From Stella humosa (lineage in GTDB: Bacteria > Pseudomonadota > Alphaproteobacteria > ATCC43930 > Allostellaceae), in assembly GCF_006738645.1 (NCBI RefSeq), contig NZ_AP019700.1, positions 2,678,001 through 2,742,000 of the forward strand: a stretch of DNA of 64,000 bases, given 5' to 3'. A model generated the notes under the pieces. The model was not told where the DNA came from, searched no databases, and saw only the letters and a program-made list of their open reading frames with translations. This document shows positions 63,408 through 64,000 of this stretch, piece after piece. Numbering within the stretch: position 1 is the first letter of the stretch; every line of letters starts with the position of its first letter. The position numbers and the translations under genes are program-made.

Positions 63408-64000
63408 TCAACCGGCCGAACGCACGGTCTCGAAGGCCAGAAGGGACGACAGCAGCGCGTGCTTGCGGTCGAGATCGAGACCGTCGGCGCGGGCGAACAG
63501 GTCGTTGGTCTTTTCCCACAGCGTCACCCAGCGATCAAGCCGAGCGCCTTCGACAAGGCGCCGGGTTACCGCCAATTCGCCGGCCACCGCCTCCGGCAAG
63601 GGTCGGCCGGCGCCCAGCGCCACCACACGCGCCAGCAGGCCCGACAGCAGCTCGCGCGCCAGTGCGAACCCCTCCCCCTCGCCGCGGGTGAAGCGGTCGG
63701 CCCAACCCATCAGCGCCGGCAACTCCATGCGCGGCCACTGCCCCAGCAGGTCGAGCAGGTCGCGGTAGGCCTCGACCCCGTCCATGTCGGCCAGCGACAC
63801 CGCCCGCCCGATCGAGCCCTCGGCCAGTTGCACCAGGGCCGGGACGGCGTCGTCTGCGATCCCGGGACGGATGGCGCGCAGCCCCTCCTCCACGGCTGCC
63901 GGCGGCAGCGGCTCCAGCGCCAGCCGGCGGCAGCGCGAGCGGATGGTCGGCAGCAGGCGGCCGGGGCTGTGGCTGGTCAGCAGCAGCAGTGCGTTGCGCG
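63408..64000 (-). CDS. holB: DNA polymerase III subunit delta', partial (N terminus beyond window)
   Basis: Only the C-terminal ~197 codons lie in the window. Reading inward from the edge gives RNALLLLTSHSPGRLLPTIRSR, the SRC-containing sensor segment typical of clamp-loader delta' subunits, followed by the helical C-terminal domain (DLLGQWPRMELPALMGWADR, DLDRKHALLSSLLAFETVRS). Delta' is part of the clamp loader that places the beta sliding clamp. The expected upstream neighbour tmk would lie outside the window. Confidence 0.9.
   Translation of the reverse strand, partial: RNALLLLTSHSPGRLLPTIRSRCRRLALEPLPPAAVEEGLRAIRPGIADDAVPALVQLAEGSIGRAVSLADMDGVEAYRDLLDLLGQWPRMELPALMGWADRFTRGEGEGFALARELLSGLLARVVALGAGRPLPEAVAGELAVTRRLVEGARLDRWVTLWEKTNDLFARADGLDLDRKHALLSSLLAFETVRSAG

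Overview
The window is a chromosomal segment of a high-G+C alphaproteobacterium, most likely from the Rhodospirillales and relatives. Several gene orders point there: ntrB-ntrC-ntrY-ntrX-trkA, eno-ftsB-like-pdhA-pdhB-pdhC-lpdA-lipA-RatA/Coq10, the pncC-pgpA-ispDF cluster, and holB-metG-tatD-MBL-mazG. A lipoyl domain at the N terminus of the pyruvate dehydrogenase E1 beta subunit fits too. Genus is not decidable from the sequence. No rRNA, tRNA, CRISPR array, transposase or integrase was seen.

Layout. (1) 1-10085, minus strand: three tandem paralogous RTX (calcium-binding nonapeptide repeat) genes, the leftmost cut by the window edge. The two complete ones share an almost identical C-terminal block that looks like a type I secretion signal, and strong hairpins follow both. 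(2) 10193-16412: a DMSO-reductase-type molybdoenzyme operon that best fits soeABC (cytoplasm-facing sulfite dehydrogenase). Its catalytic gene is frameshifted at a C-rich tract. Divergent from it are a 59-aa membrane protein and tusA, then an orphan TAXI-type binding protein. (3) 16575-25717: a pcaF-type thiolase, an iron-dependent alcohol dehydrogenase, a Lys/Ala/Pro-rich histone-H1-like protein, a complete liv-type ABC transporter operon ending in a hydratase with a signal peptide, and a stand-alone Lrp/AsnC effector domain. (4) 25757-35360: mixed housekeeping genes (DEAD-box helicase, alpha/beta hydrolase, crcB, parE, acyl-CoA thioesterase, flavin monooxygenase, HAD phosphatase, kdsA, 2OG-Fe(II) oxygenase). 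(5) 35528-44202: central metabolism, with enolase, an FtsB/DivIC-like protein, the whole pyruvate dehydrogenase complex, lipoate synthase and a RatA/Coq10 protein. (6) 44171-46349, minus: pncC, pgpA, ispDF with ATGA overlaps. (7) 46496-56075, plus: a CcsA/YpjD-like protein, dusB, the two nitrogen two-component systems NtrBC and NtrYX, and trkA. (8) 56124-58513, plus: a chimeric gene, an inositol-monophosphatase-family gene and an orphan P-loop gene. (9) 58565-64000, minus: ydfG-like SDR, mazG, an MBL-fold hydrolase, tatD, metG and partial holB.

The most striking observation is at 56124-57002. One open frame joins the first ~180 residues of a D-amino-acid aminotransferase to the last ~110 residues of the GTPase HflX. 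In related genomes the order is trkA-dat-hfq-hflX, so this looks like a deletion that removed the end of dat, all of hfq and most of hflX. It is either a real loss of Hfq and HflX or an assembly error.

Other points worth a second look: the soeA frameshift; the architecture of the RTX proteins (a 36-residue super-period and four copies of a non-RTX module with Asp-rich DxDGDxD loops); the exported hydratase in the liv operon; a perfect inverted repeat with a CtrA-like half-site upstream of pdhA; and a 17-bp tandem repeat upstream of ispDF.
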